Shown: positions 40,257 to 48,831, numbered from the stretch's first letter. The stretch: DNA of 64,000 nucleotides from Sulfitobacter aestuariivivens (GCF_014763045.1 NZ_JACTAG010000003.1:269629-333628), one strand, 5' to 3'. Notes: generated from the sequence alone by a model not told the origin. Numbers and translations: made by a program.

Positions 40257-42704
40257 TCAGGACATGGCGGCGTTCAGCGCTTTCTCCAGCGCTGTGCGCT
40301 CTGCCTTGTAGCGGATCGGATAAGCGCTGACGAACCAGTCGCGCACCATTTCTGGGGTGGGGGCAGTGTCTCCGTCCCAGACGGCGCTTACGTCTTCAAC
40401 CAGTTGGTCGAAGGACGCGCGGGCCTCATTGGTGCGGCCCAGGCGCGCCAGGGCGGCTGCTGTCCAGCCGGGATTGTCGATGATCCGGTCGTCTGATCGG
40501 GCGGCGGCGCGCAAGGCCCCTTCGTCATCACCGCCCAGAAAAAGGACAGAGGCGGCGTAGCACCATTGATAATCCAGAAGTACGGGCGCGCAATCGAGGC
40601 AATGCTGCAGCACGTGTGCGGCGCGTTCATGTTCGCCGAGAAAACTGAAGCCCATTGCGCAGGATGCCAGGGTGCGCGGGCTATGTGGGTTGAGGCGTTC
40701 TGCCATGTCCATATTGAGTGCGGCGCGGTCGAAATTGCCCTTGAGTGCGGATGACCACGCGAGGGCCAGTCGGTTGCGCGCGTCCAGCGGGTCAAGCTCA
40801 ACCGCGATGTCGCTTGCATCAAGCGCGCGTTTGGCTGAGGCGCGGTTGCGTTGCAGGCCGGGGCGCACAACGTGCAGGACGTTCAGCGCGCTTGCGAGGC
40901 TGGCGTGGGCCGGGGCAAATTCCGGGGCACGGCCGATGATGTCTTCGAACTTGGCAATCGCGATGTCGAAGGCGCGTTTGGTCCATTGGGTCAGCAAGCG
41001 TTCGCCCTTGAGCCAGTCATCGACAATCGCGTGATCGGTGCCGCGCGTGTCCGCCCCTGCGCGGTCGGTCGAGATGTACATCTCGAACATCGCGGCGATG
41101 CGGCTGACGGCCTGTGCGCGTGAACTGGGCATCTGCTCGGCACCGATATCGAGGTCTTCGCTCCATACGATGCGGCCCGTGTCTGCGGCGCTGAGGGTCA
41201 GCGTCGCGGGGGCCGTTTCAGACGTTTGGCTGGCGCTGAGCAGGTAGTCGGATGTTGCATCCGACAGGTCGCCCTGATCGCCCTCCACCACAGACCAGCT
41301 GCGAAACCGCGACAGGCCCGAGATAATCTCTGAGCGGAAAGAGCCAAGGCGGGCCTGTGCCCCGTCCGATTGGCCCTCAAAGTCGCGGACCTGAATGCGA
41401 AGGGGGGCCAGCGGGTCACGTACACTGGGGGCCGGGCGCGCTTCGCCGCGCGCGGCCGCTGTGGTTTCGGGCAGGGGTTGCAGGCCGAACCGCGATGACA
41501 GGTTGTCCTTGAGCCGCGTGTAGACGCGCATGGCCTCGGCCACGTTGCCGGCATGGCGCAGGCCGATCATCAGCCGGCGTGCCGCCCCCTCGTGGCAGGG
41601 TTCGATGTTCAGGATCGCGCGGGTGATGCCGCGCATGGCAGGATCGGCCTCATCGGTGATGCGCTGCATCTCGGTTTCCAGGACCGACACCAGTTGTTCG
41701 GTTACATCACTACGCATCAGCGCCAGCCAGGAGGTTACGGCAGAGTTTACTTCGCCTAGTCCCGACAGGATGCGCTGCACCCAGTCGCCACCCGACAGCA
41801 GAACATCATCAAGCGCGCCCTGGGCTGCATTGCGGACAATCTGCCCGACATCGGTTTTGACAAAATCCGGGTTCAGGATGGCAACATCATCCTGCAGGAT
41901 CATGCCTTCGCCGACAAACTCCTTGAGCTCTTCAAGGGCTGCCTTGGTCGTTTTGCGCGCCGCAGCCGGCGTTGCCTCGGGTCGCAACAGGGCGCTGAGG
42001 CGACCAATTGCTTCGGAGTGGCTGGGTGCCAGCGCGAGGTACGCCAATAGAACCCGCGCGTCCTGGGTCTGTGGCATCGACTTGCGCGCGCCGCCTGAGT
42101 GAATTTCCAGCCCCCCGATAACCGACAGATAGAGGACATGCCGACCGGCCCCCTTGCCCGGAAGGGTCGTGCCGCCGTCGTACTGAAACGGCTCGTATGT
42201 ACCGGGAAGATTGTAGAGGCGCTGTGGGCCCAGCGGAGAAAACTTTTCGCGGGTGGGTGTGTCGAGCTTTTGAATGACCTCGCGCGAAATGCAGACGCCG
42301 CCCGGCTGTGCCAGCGTCTGCAGGCGCGCCGCGACATTGACTGCATGGCCAAAGGCATCCGACTGGGCCAGCTCTACCCGGCCTGTGTTGATGCCGATGC
42401 GGAACGCGTACTGATCATGGGCTTCGTCAATGCGTTGCTGGACATCCAGCGCAAAAGCCACGGCATTTTCACTGCGATCAAACAGAGCAAGGATGCCGTC
42501 CCCGGTCGTCTTGACCACCCGCCCGTGATGCGAGGCGCTGAGCATGTCGAAAAGAGCAAAGCAGTCTTGCATGAATCGCAGTGTCGCGGCTTCGTCTTCG
42601 GCCATGTGGTGGCTGTAGGATACCAGATCGGCAAACAGGATCGCCTGAGGGTGACCTGGGGCGCTTACATCGCGCGGCCCGCGTTCTTTTAGCGTGCCTG
42701 CCAT
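40257..42704 (-). CDS. Class III adenylate cyclase fused to SARP-type DNA-binding/BTAD and TPR regions
   Basis: 815 aa from MAGTLKERG (open to 42779). Residues about 20-190 are a cyclase domain: metal Asp in ILFADLVSYS and in VKTTGDGILALF, adenine-selecting Lys before TTGDG, and the D-x-x-G and Asn/Arg pattern in DAFGHAVNVAARLQ, so it appears active on ATP. About 220-440 resembles the winged helix plus BTAD of SARP activators (ARVLLAYLALAPSH). The C-terminal half is TPR-like with an intervening segment. It is divergent from the YcaO gene and probably senses something and controls it. No membrane helix seen. Confidence 0.8.
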   Translation of the reverse strand: MAGTLKERGPRDVSAPGHPQAILFADLVSYSHHMAEDEAATLRFMQDCFALFDMLSASHHGRVVKTTGDGILALFDRSENAVAFALDVQQRIDEAHDQYAFRIGINTGRVELAQSDAFGHAVNVAARLQTLAQPGGVCISREVIQKLDTPTREKFSPLGPQRLYNLPGTYEPFQYDGGTTLPGKGAGRHVLYLSVIGGLEIHSGGARKSMPQTQDARVLLAYLALAPSHSEAIGRLSALLRPEATPAAARKTTKAALEELKEFVGEGMILQDDVAILNPDFVKTDVGQIVRNAAQGALDDVLLSGGDWVQRILSGLGEVNSAVTSWLALMRSDVTEQLVSVLETEMQRITDEADPAMRGITRAILNIEPCHEGAARRLMIGLRHAGNVAEAMRVYTRLKDNLSSRFGLQPLPETTAAARGEARPAPSVRDPLAPLRIQVRDFEGQSDGAQARLGSFRSEIISGLSRFRSWSVVEGDQGDLSDATSDYLLSASQTSETAPATLTLSAADTGRIVWSEDLDIGAEQMPSSRAQAVSRIAAMFEMYISTDRAGADTRGTDHAIVDDWLKGERLLTQWTKRAFDIAIAKFEDIIGRAPEFAPAHASLASALNVLHVVRPGLQRNRASAKRALDASDIAVELDPLDARNRLALAWSSALKGNFDRAALNMDMAERLNPHSPRTLASCAMGFSFLGEHERAAHVLQHCLDCAPVLLDYQWCYAASVLFLGGDDEGALRAAARSDDRIIDNPGWTAAALARLGRTNEARASFDQLVEDVSAVWDGDTAPTPEMVRDWFVSAYPIRYKAERTALEKALNAAMS

Positions 42705-42757
42705 TGCAATTATGTATCCTGATGCATGATAGATTAACCTTAGCATGGAAGGTATTG

Positions 42758-43936
42758 GTGAACTACGCCGAATTGACACGCTGTTTCGACCTGCTGTCCG
42801 TCACACCTGCCGAGGGTCCCGGACGTTTCGCGTTTTGCGTGCCGAACGCCAATGCCTATGCACGGTGGCCAGACTATCCGGTTCCCGCGCGCCCTGAGAG
42901 TGGACGCGCGGCGTCGGGCCGGGGGCTGACGGCGGAGCAATGCCGGGCCAGTGCGTTGGGGGAGGCGGTTGAGCTGGCCAGCGCCTGCGTGTGGGGCGAT
43001 GAACCGCTGGTGACGGCATCGCCGGACGCGTTGGGGGCCAGTGCGGTATCGCCTGTTACGCTGAACGGCTTTTCGGACGGACAGATCGCCACGAGAGATG
43101 TCTGGAATGCAGGTCCGTATGGTGCGCTGGATTGGCGGTCCCGGGCCGTCGACACCGCCGCACCGATAGACTGGATGGTTGCAATAACCTGCGACGGGAC
43201 CCGATGCCATGTGCCGGCGGATTACGTGCTTGTCGGGCGACGGGAGAAGGGTGACGCAGGCGCTATTGCCATCGCAACCACGTCCGGCTGCGCATCGGCG
43301 GCGACGCTCGAAGAGGCGAAGCGGGCAGCTTTGCTGGAATTGATCGAGCGGGACGCGGTCGGGCGTTGGTGGTACGGGCGGGTGCCACGCCCCGAGGTGC
43401 CGGTTGCGGAGTTTGCTGTCCCCGGGGATGTGAGCGCCTATCTGTCCGGTCGGGCACGCCAGACGCTGTTGCTGGACCTGACCACCCATATCGGCGTACC
43501 GGTCATCGCGGCGTTGTCTCATGCAGCGGACGGGCGCGATCTGGGGCTGGGGTTCGGGTGCCATCCGAACCCGTCCGATGCCGCCCGTTCGGCCATTACT
43601 GAGCTGTTCCAGACCGAGATCGGTCTGCAGCAGCGCGCAGGACAGGGCGACCCATTGCATCGGATCTGGGTTGAGACGGCCACTGTGTCAAAGGTGCCCC
43701 TTGCGCAAGTGCGGGCCGCAACCCCGACCGCGATACCGGGCGATCTGTCTGAACTGACCTTGCGTCTGGCCCGGCAGGGGCTGACGACTGCTTTTGTTGA
43801 TCTGACACGGGTGGCCTTTGATGTGCCCGTCGTTCGGGCGATTGTACCGGGCTTGTGGACAGACAAGCCGCGCTTTGCTGGGTTGCGGTCTGCGGGTATT
43901 CCGGAGCCGGACAAATTCCTGCCGCTGCTGGTATAG
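42758..43936 (+). CDS. YcaO-domain ATP-dependent enzyme
   Basis: 392 aa from GTG (GGAAGG five bases upstream); the ATG at 42722 would add 12 residues. YcaO proteins activate peptide backbone amides with ATP to form azolines, thioamides or amidines. Nucleotide-binding motifs are visible: TAEQCRASALGEAVELA, TLEEAKRAALLELIERDAVG and ARSAITELFQ with the R-x3-E-x2-Q pattern. The usual ER of the first motif reads EL. The C-terminus ends FLPLLV rather than with the PxPxP tail of azoline-forming cyclodehydratases. No TfuA, E1-like or precursor-peptide gene is adjacent. Substrate unknown. Confidence 0.82.
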   Translation: MNYAELTRCFDLLSVTPAEGPGRFAFCVPNANAYARWPDYPVPARPESGRAASGRGLTAEQCRASALGEAVELASACVWGDEPLVTASPDALGASAVSPVTLNGFSDGQIATRDVWNAGPYGALDWRSRAVDTAAPIDWMVAITCDGTRCHVPADYVLVGRREKGDAGAIAIATTSGCASAATLEEAKRAALLELIERDAVGRWWYGRVPRPEVPVAEFAVPGDVSAYLSGRARQTLLLDLTTHIGVPVIAALSHAADGRDLGLGFGCHPNPSDAARSAITELFQTEIGLQQRAGQGDPLHRIWVETATVSKVPLAQVRAATPTAIPGDLSELTLRLARQGLTTAFVDLTRVAFDVPVVRAIVPGLWTDKPRFAGLRSAGIPEPDKFLPLLV

Positions 43937-44018
43937 CTGCCGGCCTTATTCTCAATTTGAATCGCATTGGAAAATGCGCATGGTGGTATGCGGGACAATA
44001 CTCGCGAAGGTGCGCGCT

Positions 44019-45152
44019 ATGCCAAAAATCGACCGCTCTGCTGACGGTGACTATGTGACTTTACAGGACCAATCCGGGACCCTGAGATTTCACGCGATCT
44101 GGCTGCGCGACAATGCGCAGGACGATCTGACCCGCGCCCCGGGCAATGGCCAAAAGCTGATCGCGTTGCGAGATATTCCACCTGACACGTCGATTGCTGA
44201 CGCGCGCATGGTCAACGGATCCGTTGAGGTGACCTTTGCGCCCGAAAATAAGACGGTGCGGTTCGATCCCGACTGGATGCGCGACAATGCCTATGACCAA
44301 GCCGGGCAGACCGAGAACGCGGGGTGGGTTCCGGGCGATATTGAAACCTGGGACAACGGCCTGGTGGCCGATATTCCTGTGGGGGATTATGATCGGCTGC
44401 GTGCCGATGACGCCGCACGCTTGCGGTGGCTGGATGCGCTGTGTTGCTTTGGCTTTGCCAAGGTGGACGGCATGCCGGTGAAACAAGGCGCGCTGTTCGA
44501 TCTGGTCGCCCTTTTCGGGTTTGTCCGAGAAACCAACTACGGGCGTCTTTTTGAGGTGCGCACGCAGGTCAATCCCACAAACCTGGCCTACACCGGCTTG
44601 GGACTGCAGGCGCATACCGACAATCCCTACCGTGATCCGGTCCCGACTGTTCAGGTGCTTTATTGTCTCGAAAGCTCTGCTGCGGGGGGCGAGAACATGG
44701 TGGTTGATGGATTTGCCGTGGCACAAAGGCTGCGGGGGGAAAACGCACGGTACTTCGATTTGCTGAGCCGTCATTGTGCGCGATTTGAATACGCGGGAGA
44801 GGCCGGTGTTTGCCTGCGGTCAAAACGTCCGGTGATCGAGCTTGCGCCGGACGGGGCCTTGCGGGGCGTTCGGTTCAACAACAGGTCAATGGCACCGCCG
44901 CGTGATGTGCCCTTCGCGGATATGGCGGATTGGTACGCGGCCCTGCGGCGCTTTGGCGAGATTGTCGATGACCCGGCGATGGAAGTGGCCTTTCGCCTTG
45001 AGCCCGGCGAGGCGTTTGTTGTTGATAACACGCGGGTTCTGCACGCGCGCAAGGGGTATTCAGGGGCGGGGTCCCGGTGGTTGCAAGGGTGTTACGCCGA
45101 CATGGACGGGTTGCGATCCACCCGGGACAGTCTGGCGGAGGCCACACAATGA
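44019..45152 (+). CDS. tmpA: Fe(II)/2-oxoglutarate oxygenase, probable 2-(trimethylamino)ethylphosphonate hydroxylase
   Basis: 377 aa from MPKIDRSAD, with GAAGG eight bases upstream. An N-terminal GBBH-like domain (IWLRDNAQDDLT) precedes a TauD-type barrel; the iron triad is His-x-Asp in LQAHTDNPYR and His in VLHARKGYSG. This architecture is usually annotated as gamma-butyrobetaine hydroxylase. Its stop overlaps by four bases the start of a PhnZ-like HD oxygenase, which is exactly the tmpA-tmpB arrangement characterised in a Leisingera roseobacter: TmpA hydroxylates 2-trimethylaminoethylphosphonate at C1. Assignment rests on this pairing; carnitine synthesis is the alternative. Confidence 0.75.
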   Translation: MPKIDRSADGDYVTLQDQSGTLRFHAIWLRDNAQDDLTRAPGNGQKLIALRDIPPDTSIADARMVNGSVEVTFAPENKTVRFDPDWMRDNAYDQAGQTENAGWVPGDIETWDNGLVADIPVGDYDRLRADDAARLRWLDALCCFGFAKVDGMPVKQGALFDLVALFGFVRETNYGRLFEVRTQVNPTNLAYTGLGLQAHTDNPYRDPVPTVQVLYCLESSAAGGENMVVDGFAVAQRLRGENARYFDLLSRHCARFEYAGEAGVCLRSKRPVIELAPDGALRGVRFNNRSMAPPRDVPFADMADWYAALRRFGEIVDDPAMEVAFRLEPGEAFVVDNTRVLHARKGYSGAGSRWLQGCYADMDGLRSTRDSLAEATQ

Positions 45153-45748
45153 CAGTCGCCATTGAGGACCTGAGCGCAAAAACCATCGTTGCCTTTCTGG
45201 GTGATATCTTTGAGCGGCGTGGTAGCGAGGAATATCTGGGCGAGCCTGTCACCATGGGGGAGCATATGCTGCAGGGGGCGACCTTTGCCGAGGCCGAGGG
45301 GCATCCCGAAGAGATCATCGTTGGTGCGCTGTTGCATGACGTGGGGCATTTCACTTCGGAGTTCGGCATGTTCACGATGGATGATACCCACGACCGCTAT
45401 CATGAAGACGCCGGGGCTGCGGTACTGGAACGGTTCTTTCCTGCGATTATCACGGATTGTGTGCGGTATCACGTTGCGGCCAAACGCTATCTTTGCGCGG
45501 TGCGGCCTGAGTATCTGGAGGCACTGTCTGAGGCGTCGGTTCATTCTCTGCAGTTGCAAGGCGGGCCGATGGGTTCTGAAGAAATCGCCGCATTTGAGCG
45601 CAACCCCAATCTCGAACAGATCGTGGCGGTGCGCTATCTGGATGATGCCGGCAAAGTCGCGGGTATGCGAACGCCTGATTTCTGGCACTTTGCCCCCATG
45701 GTCCAGCGCATGGTGGATCGCCACCACGCGACGCTGCATAACGGGTGA
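45149..45748 (+). CDS. tmpB: HD-domain mixed-valent diiron oxygenase, probable TmpB
   Basis: 199 aa from the ATG overlapping the tmpA stop. The PhnZ-type active site is readable: EYLGEPVTMGEHMLQGA (substrate-recognition Tyr/Glu and first His), ALLHDVGHF (HD pair), RYHEDAGA and YHVAAKRYL (His ligands), and RYLDDAGKV (Asp ligand). PhnZ-family enzymes oxidatively cleave the C-P bond of 1-hydroxyphosphonates. TmpB releases phosphate and glycine betaine from the hydroxylated trimethyl compound. It could instead be PhnZ acting on 2-aminoethylphosphonate; the GBBH-like partner favours TmpB. Confidence 0.78.
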   Translation: MTVAIEDLSAKTIVAFLGDIFERRGSEEYLGEPVTMGEHMLQGATFAEAEGHPEEIIVGALLHDVGHFTSEFGMFTMDDTHDRYHEDAGAAVLERFFPAIITDCVRYHVAAKRYLCAVRPEYLEALSEASVHSLQLQGGPMGSEEIAAFERNPNLEQIVAVRYLDDAGKVAGMRTPDFWHFAPMVQRMVDRHHATLHNG

Positions 45749-45924
45749 GCGGTGGATGGTTGAAGTTCTTGGATTAAAATCGTGTAATTTCAAAATCTTG
45801 ATGTTTGAAAGCGGGTAGTCAACGGCGTCTACTAAAAAATTAGTTTGACACGTTGACCCTCACAAGACTAGCGTTGGCGCAGCTGGGGAGGACCAGCTCA
45901 ATTGAAAATTTGGGAGGAGACAAG
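45749..45924 (+). promoter_or_regulatory. Promoter/operator region of the glycerol transporter operon
   Basis: An AT-rich 176-base gap. It contains TTTCAAA-N9-TTTGAAA (45788-45810), the inverted pair GTCAACG (45818-45824) / CGTTGAC (45851-45857) with centres 33 bases apart, an ACTAA-AAAA-TTAGT dyad between them, a possible -35 TTGACA at 45845, and the strong GGGAGGAGA ribosome site at 45912. A DeoR/GlpR-like repressor would be expected for glycerol genes, but none is encoded here, so the binding factor is not known. Confidence 0.5.
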
Positions 45925-47658
45925 ATGCGCAAGTATCTGCTCTCCGCGACTGCGGCTATGGCTGTCATCGCGGGGTCTGGGTCTGCTTTTGCCGATGAGG
46001 CAGCAGCTCAGAAATGGATCGATCAGGAGTTTCAGCCGTCCACACTGAGCAAGGACGAACAACTGTCAGAGATGCAGTGGTTCATTCAGGCGGCCGAGCC
46101 CTATTCCGGTATGGAAATCAACGTGCTTTCTGAAGGCATCCCGACGCACGGCTACGAATCCGAAGTGCTGACAAAAGCGTTTGAGGAAATCACCGGAATC
46201 AAGGTGAACCATCAGATCCTGGGTGAGGGCGAAGTGGTGCAGGCTGTGCAGACACAGATGCAGACTAACCGGAACCTCTATGATGGCTATGTCAACGACT
46301 CGGACCTCATTGGTACGCACTCGCGGCTGCAGCAGGCCTATAACCTGACCGAACAGATGGCGGGTGAATGGTCGGCGACGACCTCACCGACGCTGGATCT
46401 GGACGACTTCATGGGCATCCAGTTTACCACTGGCCCCGATGGCAACCTCTACCAGTTGCCTGACCAGCAGTTTGCGAACCTCTACTGGTTCCGCAAGGAC
46501 TGGTTCGACCGCGCGGACCTGCAGGAACAGTTCAAGGCCAAGTACGGCTACGATCTGGGCGTGCCGGTTAACTGGTCGGCGTACGAAGATATTGCCGAGT
46601 TTTTCTCCGAGGACGTCAAACAGATCGACGGCGTCGATATCTACGGCCACATGGACTACGGCAAGCGCGCGCCCGATCTGGGCTGGCGCATGACCGATGC
46701 CTGGCTGTCGATGGCCGGTGCCGGATCGAAGGGTGAGCCAAACGGCGTTCCGATCGACGAATGGGGCATCCGCATGGAAGCGGGCTCGTGCAACCCAGTG
46801 GGCGCATCCGTATCCCGTGGTGGCGCGGCAAACGGCCCGGCAGCGGTCTATGCGATCCGCAAATGGGACGAATGGCTGCGCAAATACGCGCCTCCGGGCG
46901 CGGCGAGCTATGACTTCTACCAGTCGCTGCCCGCTTTGGCGCAAGGCAACGTGGCCCAGCAGATCTTCTGGTACACTGCCTTTACCGCTGACATGGTCGC
47001 CCCGCAGTCCGCGGGCAACAACACAGTGGATGCCGACGGCAACCCGCTGTGGCGGATGGCGCCCAGCCCGCACGGCCCCTACTGGGAAGAAGGCCAGAAG
47101 GTTGGCTATCAGGATGTGGGAAGCTGGACGTTCCTCAAATCCACACCGTCTGATCGCGCGCAGGCTGCATGGCTTTATGCACAGTTCGTGACGTCCAAGA
47201 CCGTGGATGTGAAGAAATCCCACGTGGGTCTGACATTTGCCCGCGACAGCTCTGTGAATCACGAGAGCTTTACCGAGCGCGCGCCCAAGCTGGGGGGGCT
47301 GGTTGAATTCTACCGCTCACCTGACCGCGTCGCGTGGTCGCCTACCGGGATCAACGTCCCGGACTATCCCAAGCTGGCCCAGATCTGGTGGCAGCAGATC
47401 GGTGACGTGAACTCCGGTGCGTTTACTCCGCAGGAAGCGATGGACCGGTTGGCCGAGGAGATGGATATCACCATGGCCCGCATGCAGGCAGCGGACGAAA
47501 GCGCCAACGTATATGGCGGTTGCGGCCCACGCCTGAATGAAGAGCGCGACGCCGAGTATTGGTTCGCCAATGGCGGCGCCAAGCCACCGCTGGACAACGA
47601 AAAGCCGCAAGGCGAGACCGTCAACTATGACGATCTGGTCGCGCGCTGGAACCAGTAA
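45925..47658 (+). CDS. glpV: Glycerol-type ABC transporter binding protein
   Basis: 577 aa, unusually long for a sugar-binding protein but normal for GlpV of rhizobia. Signal peptide MRKYLLSATAAMAVIAGSG ending SAFA, cleaved before DEAAAQKWIDQEF. Motifs remembered from GlpV include EFQPSTLSKDEQLSEM, NDSDLIGTH, QLPDQQFANLYWFR, YGHMDYGKR and TERAPKLGGLVEFYRSP. It binds glycerol in the periplasm. The same gene order glpV-S-T-P-Q-U follows. In rhizobia glpD is adjacent; no glycerol kinase or dehydrogenase is in this window. Confidence 0.88.
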   Translation: MRKYLLSATAAMAVIAGSGSAFADEAAAQKWIDQEFQPSTLSKDEQLSEMQWFIQAAEPYSGMEINVLSEGIPTHGYESEVLTKAFEEITGIKVNHQILGEGEVVQAVQTQMQTNRNLYDGYVNDSDLIGTHSRLQQAYNLTEQMAGEWSATTSPTLDLDDFMGIQFTTGPDGNLYQLPDQQFANLYWFRKDWFDRADLQEQFKAKYGYDLGVPVNWSAYEDIAEFFSEDVKQIDGVDIYGHMDYGKRAPDLGWRMTDAWLSMAGAGSKGEPNGVPIDEWGIRMEAGSCNPVGASVSRGGAANGPAAVYAIRKWDEWLRKYAPPGAASYDFYQSLPALAQGNVAQQIFWYTAFTADMVAPQSAGNNTVDADGNPLWRMAPSPHGPYWEEGQKVGYQDVGSWTFLKSTPSDRAQAAWLYAQFVTSKTVDVKKSHVGLTFARDSSVNHESFTERAPKLGGLVEFYRSPDRVAWSPTGINVPDYPKLAQIWWQQIGDVNSGAFTPQEAMDRLAEEMDITMARMQAADESANVYGGCGPRLNEERDAEYWFANGGAKPPLDNEKPQGETVNYDDLVARWNQ

Positions 47659-47667
47659 GCAAAGGAC

Positions 47668-47692
47668 GGCCCCCGCAGTTCGCGCGGGGGCC
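47668..47692 (+). terminator. Hairpin after glpV
   Basis: GGCCCCCGC-AGTTCGC-GCGGGGGCC, a 9-base GC stem 9 bases after the glpV stop, without a T run. It probably protects the binding-protein message or weakly reduces read-through, giving more binding protein than transporter. Confidence 0.6.
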
Positions 47693-47699
47693 ATCTGCC

Positions 47700-47755
47700 G
47701 TAGGCCGGGGTTCACCCCGGCACCTGCGGTAAAGCCGGGGTGAACCCTGGCCTAC
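47700..47755. repeat. Inverted repeat between glpV and glpS, related to 31863-31923
   Basis: Arms at 47700-47721 and 47734-47755 pair with a single mismatch across a 12-base loop. Each arm has the core CGGGGTTCACCCCGG (or its complement), the same design as the element after the other binding-protein gene, where the flanks are GTAGG as well. It sits immediately before the glpS ribosome-binding site (AGGA, 47756). Confidence 0.85.
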
Positions 47756-47766
47756 AGGATAGATAC

Positions 47767-48831
47767 ATGACCATCGAATTGATCGACGCCTGCAAGCAAG
47801 TCCGCGGGATCACGCACATCAAGCCCACATCGCTTAAGATGCGACCGGGGCACTTCAATGTGCTGCTGGGGCAAACCGGATCGGGCAAGACATCCCTGAT
47901 CAAGCTCATGGCTGGGCTGGATCCGCTGGCGTCCGGGGCGATCCTGTTTGATGGCGAGGACGTGTCGCGCCTGTCCACGCAAAAGCGCAATATTTCGCTC
48001 GTGCATCAGTTCTTTGTGAACTACCCGCATATGACGGTCTATGACAACATCGCCTCCCCGTTGCGGGTTGCAGGCATGGCCAAATCCGAAATCGACGGGC
48101 GCGTGCAGGAAGCTGCGGATATCCTGCAGCTTGGCCCGATGCTCAACCGTCGTCCGCAAGAGCTTTCGGGCGGCCAGCAGCAGCGCTGCGCGCTCGCCCG
48201 CGCCATCGCCAAGGAAAGCCGCGCGGTGTTTCTGGACGAACCGCTGGCCAACCTCGATTACAAACTGCGCGAGGAGTTGCGCGAGCAGTTGCCAGAACTT
48301 TTTGCCGGGCGCGGGGCAGTGGTTGTCTATGCCACCTCCGAGCCGGAAGAGGCGTTGCTTTTGGGGGGCGAGACGGCCCTGATGCACGACGGGCATGTGA
48401 CGCAGTTTGGCCCGACGGCCCAGATCTATCGCAAACCTGCGACACTTGCTGCCGCGCGCGTTTTCTCGGACCCGCCCATCAATGCCGCCGCCATCACCAA
48501 GGCCGGAACTCAAGCGCGCATGAAGACCGGTGTGCGCTGGGCCCTGGAAGGGGCCGCCGCGGCCTTGCCGGACGGGGATTACACCGTTGCCGTCCGCCCG
48601 CACCACGTCACGCCGGTTTCTGTGTCGCCGCAAACCGTTGCCATGGAAGGCACGGTACAGGTAACAGAGCTGTCCGGTTCTGAATCCAGCGCGCATTTTC
48701 AGATGGGTGCCGACAGCTGGGTTTCGCTGGCCCACGGGGTGCACCCCTATGAAATCGGCCAGAACCACACGTTCTATATGGACGCCTCAAAGGCTTTCTA
48801 TTTCGATGCCGACGGGAGGCTCGTGGCGTAA
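47767..48831 (+). CDS. glpS: Glycerol ABC transporter ATPase, switch-His lacking subunit
   Basis: 354 aa from MTIELIDACK. Walker A LLGQTGSGKTSLIK, Q-loop VHQFFVNYPHMTV, an intact signature LSGGQQQRCALARA and Walker B FLDEPLANLDYK are present. The switch region reads VVYATSEPEEAL, so the usual His of THDQ is Ser. A TOBE-like C-terminal region follows. In rhizobial GlpS I recall a similar non-canonical switch. It pairs with GlpT, whose signature is degenerate, giving one canonical and one degenerate ATP site. The stop overlaps the glpT start by one base (TAATG). Confidence 0.88.
   Translation: MTIELIDACKQVRGITHIKPTSLKMRPGHFNVLLGQTGSGKTSLIKLMAGLDPLASGAILFDGEDVSRLSTQKRNISLVHQFFVNYPHMTVYDNIASPLRVAGMAKSEIDGRVQEAADILQLGPMLNRRPQELSGGQQQRCALARAIAKESRAVFLDEPLANLDYKLREELREQLPELFAGRGAVVVYATSEPEEALLLGGETALMHDGHVTQFGPTAQIYRKPATLAAARVFSDPPINAAAITKAGTQARMKTGVRWALEGAAAALPDGDYTVAVRPHHVTPVSVSPQTVAMEGTVQVTELSGSESSAHFQMGADSWVSLAHGVHPYEIGQNHTFYMDASKAFYFDADGRLVA

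Noticed and set aside
44019..45152. Gamma-butyrobetaine hydroxylase for carnitine synthesis
   Set aside because: The four-base overlap with a PhnZ-like diiron oxygenase is better explained by the TmpA-TmpB phosphonate pathway; retained as an alternative in the entry.
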